From: Pirellulales bacterium | GTDB taxonomy: Bacteria > Planctomycetota > Planctomycetia > Pirellulales > JALHPA01 | DNA: 64,000 nt | Direction: 5' to 3' | Assembly (NCBI GenBank): GCA_033762255.1 | Contig: JANRLT010000022.1 | Span: 35,659 to 99,658 of the forward strand | In this document: positions 61,646-64,000 of the stretch, in pieces | Numbering within the stretch: position 1 is the stretch's first letter | Layout: the number at the start of each line of letters is the position of its first letter | Program-made: the position numbers and the translations under genes | The notes under the pieces: generated by a model | Seen by the model: only the letters and a program-made list of their open reading frames with translations | What the model was told of the DNA's origin: nothing | Databases searched by the model: none

Positions 61646-63112
61646 ATGAAATCTCGCCGCACATTTTTGCAATCCGCCGGAGGGGGCTTTGGACTCTTGG
61701 CGCTGAGCGACTTACTGGGCCAAAAGGGACTGATCGCTCCCAATCAATTGCGGGGCGAGGAACGTTCTGTCATCAATGACAAACCGCCAACCGCGCAAAA
61801 CCCCCTGGCGGCCAAACCGGGGCATTTTCCGGTCAAGGCCAAAAGCGTGATCTGGCTCTTTATGAATGGAGGCCAATCGCAGGTCGATACCTGGGATTAC
61901 AAGCCCGAACTAGCCAAACGGGACGGCCAGCCGTTACCGGGCTTTGATAATAAGACCGGTTTTTTTCCGGATCAGGTGGGGGGGCTGATGCCCTCGCCGT
62001 TCAAATTTACCCAACAAGGGCAAAGCGGCACCTGGACTTCCGAGATTTTTCCCCATCTGGCCCGACATGTGGACGATCTGGCGTTTATCCATTCCTGTTT
62101 TACCCAGACCAACAATCACTCTCCCGCGCTCTTTCAGGTCAATACCGGCATGAGCCGAATGGGATTTCCCTGCCTGGGAAGCTGGGTGACGTATGGACTG
62201 GGGTCGGAAAGCGCGAACTTGCCGGCGTTTATTGTCATGTATGACACGCTGGGGCGCGGCCTGCCCAAGGGGCACGCCCAAAACTGGGGGGCGGGCTTTT
62301 TGCCGAGCGTGTATCAGGGAACGGCCTTGAATCCACGGGGAGCGCCCATCGCCAATTTGCTGCGCGACGCCCAACAATCAGACACCGCGCAGCGGGCGCA
62401 ACTGGATTTGCTGCGGGACCTCAACCAACAGTATCAAGCGGAACACCCGGCCGAAAGCGAACTGGCCGCGCGGATCGAAAGCTTTGAACTGGCCTACCGA
62501 ATGCAAACCACCGCGCCCGAGGTCTTTGACATCGAGCGCGAATCCTCCGCGACGCGCGAGCTGTATGGCGTGGACAAAAAGGAATGCCAGCATTTTGCCC
62601 GACAGTGCCTCTTGGCCCGGCGGCTGGTGGAAAATGGCGTGCGCTTTGTCCAAATTTATAGCGGCGGCATGGAGAACGAGCGTAGCTGGGACGGCCATGT
62701 GGACATCGCCGGCAACCACCGCCAATTCGCGGGCGAGACCGACCAGCCGATCGCCGCGCTCTTGACCGACCTCAAGCAGCGGGGACTGCTCGACAGCACG
62801 CTGGTCATTTGCGCGGGCGAATTTGGCCGGCTCCCCGTCGCCCAAAAGAACGCCAAACCAGGCCGCGACCACAACCCGCACGCGTTTACGGCCTGGTTTG
62901 CCGGCGGGGGCACAAAACCGGGCACCCACTACGGCGAGACCGACGATGTTGGGTTTAAGGCCGCCATCAACCGCGTCAGCATCAACGACCTGCACGCCAC
63001 GATTTTGCACCTGCTGGGCCTGGATCACACCCGACTGACTTACCGCTTTAATGGGCGTGACTTTCGGCTGACGGACGTCGCGGGGCGAGTGGTGAAGGAG
63101 ATTTTGGCGTAG
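61646..63112 (+). CDS. DUF1501 protein, Tat-exported
   Basis: 488 residues. Twin-arginine start MKSRRTFLQSAGGGFGLLAL. Motifs: VIWLFMNGGQSQVDTWDYKP, FIHSCFTQTNNHSPALFQVN, VICAGEFGRLPVAQKNAKPG and LLGLDHTRLTYRFNGRDFRL. It is the operon partner of the 1089-residue DUF1549/1553 protein 35 bp upstream and is clearly similar to the protein at 55091, probably an old duplication. Substrate unknown. Confidence 0.93.
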   Translation: MKSRRTFLQSAGGGFGLLALSDLLGQKGLIAPNQLRGEERSVINDKPPTAQNPLAAKPGHFPVKAKSVIWLFMNGGQSQVDTWDYKPELAKRDGQPLPGFDNKTGFFPDQVGGLMPSPFKFTQQGQSGTWTSEIFPHLARHVDDLAFIHSCFTQTNNHSPALFQVNTGMSRMGFPCLGSWVTYGLGSESANLPAFIVMYDTLGRGLPKGHAQNWGAGFLPSVYQGTALNPRGAPIANLLRDAQQSDTAQRAQLDLLRDLNQQYQAEHPAESELAARIESFELAYRMQTTAPEVFDIERESSATRELYGVDKKECQHFARQCLLARRLVENGVRFVQIYSGGMENERSWDGHVDIAGNHRQFAGETDQPIAALLTDLKQRGLLDSTLVICAGEFGRLPVAQKNAKPGRDHNPHAFTAWFAGGGTKPGTHYGETDDVGFKAAINRVSINDLHATILHLLGLDHTRLTYRFNGRDFRLTDVAGRVVKEILA

Positions 63113-63324
63113 CAGGGAATGCGATAGGACGCTGATTAACGCGGAGGTGGACGGATTAGCGCGGATACTACATTAGAACGCAGATGAATACTTTGGAACA
63201 CAGATAACGCGGATTTGACAGATATTCACTGATCGGATTTCTTTATGATCCGCAAATATCCGTGCAGGGGGGGTTAGATTTGATACAAGTGGAGCAAGGT
63301 TAATATTCCTAAGTCGGAGTTTTT
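63113..63324. other. Degenerate 'CGCTGATTAACGCGGA'-type sequence
   Basis: The text GCTGATTAACGCGGAGGTGG and ACACAGATAACGCGGATTTG resembles a decaying short dispersed sequence common between genes in many bacteria. No open frame of value. The last 20 bases hold the ribosome site of the pseudogene. Confidence 0.45.
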
Positions 63325-63585
63325 ATGAATGTCACTGTTCACCCCCTGTTTGACCAAGCACAACAATTGGCAGTTCATGAGCGGGCTAAGTTAGCGGGCA
63401 TGTTATTGCATTGCTAGGGTAAAGAAAGCGCGGAATTCACATCCGCGGAGCTAAAGACAACGTAGGAAGAGGAATTGCTGCGGCGAGATCAAGAAATGGA
63501 AGCGGGGGGAGTGGAAGGAAACAACCCGTTTGCTGCAATTGTGCGGATACGACACAACAGCCCCGCGCAAGCATATACAGCATAA
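63325..63585 (+). pseudogene. Decayed addiction-module antitoxin-like gene (two in-frame stops)
   Basis: An 86-codon frame from ATG 63325 (GGAG 6 bases upstream) to TAA 63583 is broken by TAG at 63415 and TAG at 63463. Read through the stops it gives MNVTVHPLFDQAQQLAVHER, AKLAGMLLHC, stop, KESAEFTSAELKTT, stop, EEELLRRDQEMEAGG. This follows the pattern of 'putative addiction module component' antitoxins (ERAxLAxxLLxSL, then a charged helix with RRxxE). No intact toxin follows. Two single-base changes would restore the frame, so decay may be recent. Confidence 0.6.
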
Positions 63586-63724
63586 TGACTTATGAAACAC
63601 AACGGCATCCTATATCATGAAAAAAGTTTGCGTACTTACGGATAAGACTGCGGAAAATCGGTGAAAATGCTAAATTCGTAAGAACTACTCGATAGTGAAT
63701 TCGGTGATGTAAGCGTTTCAAGAT

Positions 63725-63789
63725 CGGAATTCTGGCGAATCCTGCTACATATTCATCCCCACACGCAGAATTCTAGCGAATTCCGCTAC
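63725..63789. repeat. Dispersed palindromic repeat R5, copies 4 and 5 (tandem)
   Basis: CGGAATTCTGGCGAATCCTG (63725 on, ending CTAC at 63748) and GCAGAATTCTAGCGAATTCC (63765 on, ending GCTAC at 63789) lie 16 bp apart in the same orientation, upstream of the sigma factor. The surrounding 63586-63848 carries no gene. Confidence 0.75.
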
Positions 63790-63848
63790 AAATTTCCCTT
63801 TCTGGAACTTTTTCACAGCCCCTGGCGTCCCTAGTTCATGGAATCCCT

Positions 63849-64000
63849 GTGAACGAAGACCTGCAACTGATTAACGAAACGCTGGCCGGCCACTCGGCTT
63901 CGTTTGGACAGCTTGTCACCAAATACCAGGACCGGTTGTATAACACCCTGGTGCATGTGGTTGGCTGTGCCGAAGAAGCCCAGGACGTGGTCCAGGATTG
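63849..64000 (+). CDS. ECF-type RNA polymerase sigma factor, partial (cut by right edge)
   Basis: Fifty codons from GTG 63849; an ATG 11 bases upstream meets a stop, so GTG is the likely start although its ribosome site is weak. The translation NEDLQLINETLAGHSASFGQ, LVTKYQDRLYNTLVHVVGCA and EEAQDVVQD is region 2 of a sigma-70 family ECF factor (F..LV..Y...L...., A.D..QD). It would recruit RNA polymerase to a regulon not visible here. Many planctomycete ECF genes sit beside a DUF1559 or kinase gene; what follows is outside the window. Confidence 0.85.
   Translation, partial: MNEDLQLINETLAGHSASFGQLVTKYQDRLYNTLVHVVGCAEEAQDVVQD

Noticed and set aside
63594..63665. Short frame after the decayed antitoxin, considered as a toxin remnant
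   Set aside because: It is only 17 codons before a stop and has no similarity to RelE/ParE or other toxins that I can see.

Overview
The window looks like chromosomal DNA of a planctomycete (phylum Planctomycetota). The markers are two DUF1549/DUF1553 planctomycete-cytochrome proteins, three Tat-exported DUF1501 proteins, a DUF1559 pseudopilin-like protein, a PEP-CTERM protein, a giant dockerin-tailed protein with an LEPR-like N-terminus, and a Tat-exported Gfo/Idh/MocA oxidoreductase. Order or genus cannot be decided from what is visible. Both ends cut genes: a PilZ protein on the left and an ECF-type sigma factor on the right. I saw no rRNA, tRNA, CRISPR array, prophage or intact insertion sequence.

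Layout. 1-2.1 kb: PilZ and HD-GYP genes (c-di-GMP) and upp. 2.3-6 kb: a PEP-CTERM protein, then an accessory group of small genes (YetF/DUF421, its membrane-anchored neighbour, a small membrane protein and a Lys-rich 79-residue protein). 6-10.7 kb: a DUF1549/1553, DUF1501 and PPC-domain cluster. 10.7-12.4 kb: deoC and a pirin. 12.4-21.1 kb: one gene for a 2891-residue surface-type protein with an internally duplicated architecture and a strong terminator. 21.6-22.6 kb: DUF1559. 22.8-28.8 kb: a leftward operon of an HPF-like gene, an ABC exporter, an HlyD adaptor and a TolC-like lipoprotein. A divergent NhaR-like regulator has a perfect LysR-type box in its leader.

29.8-30.8 kb is a repeat cluster around one small gene. 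30.8-48.2 kb is mostly housekeeping and regulation: ald, HIT, CHAD, a membrane-fused spermidine-synthase-like protein, RidA, gltA, an orphan protein, CbiX, an FHA-GAF-sigma54 activator, small secreted proteins, a GYF_2 protein, an anti-sigma/STAS pair and an ABC-2 transporter. 48.3-49.3 kb: an OBG/DRG-like GTPase with a TGS domain. 49.3-51.2 kb is 1.9 kb without a credible gene, packed with dispersed and tandem repeats. 51.2-63.1 kb: Gfo/Idh, two HEAT-repeat proteins, DUF1501, a DUF5009 acyltransferase-like protein, DUF1549/1553 and DUF1501. The right end holds a decayed antitoxin gene and the sigma-factor start.

The points most worth a second look are: the exporter, whose ATPase domain lacks the catalytic glutamate, the H-loop histidine and the Q-loop glutamine; its link to an HPF-like gene and a divergent LysR-type regulator; the giant duplicated protein without an obvious Sec signal only a few kb away; and at least four families of short dispersed repeats shared between intergenic regions tens of kilobases apart.
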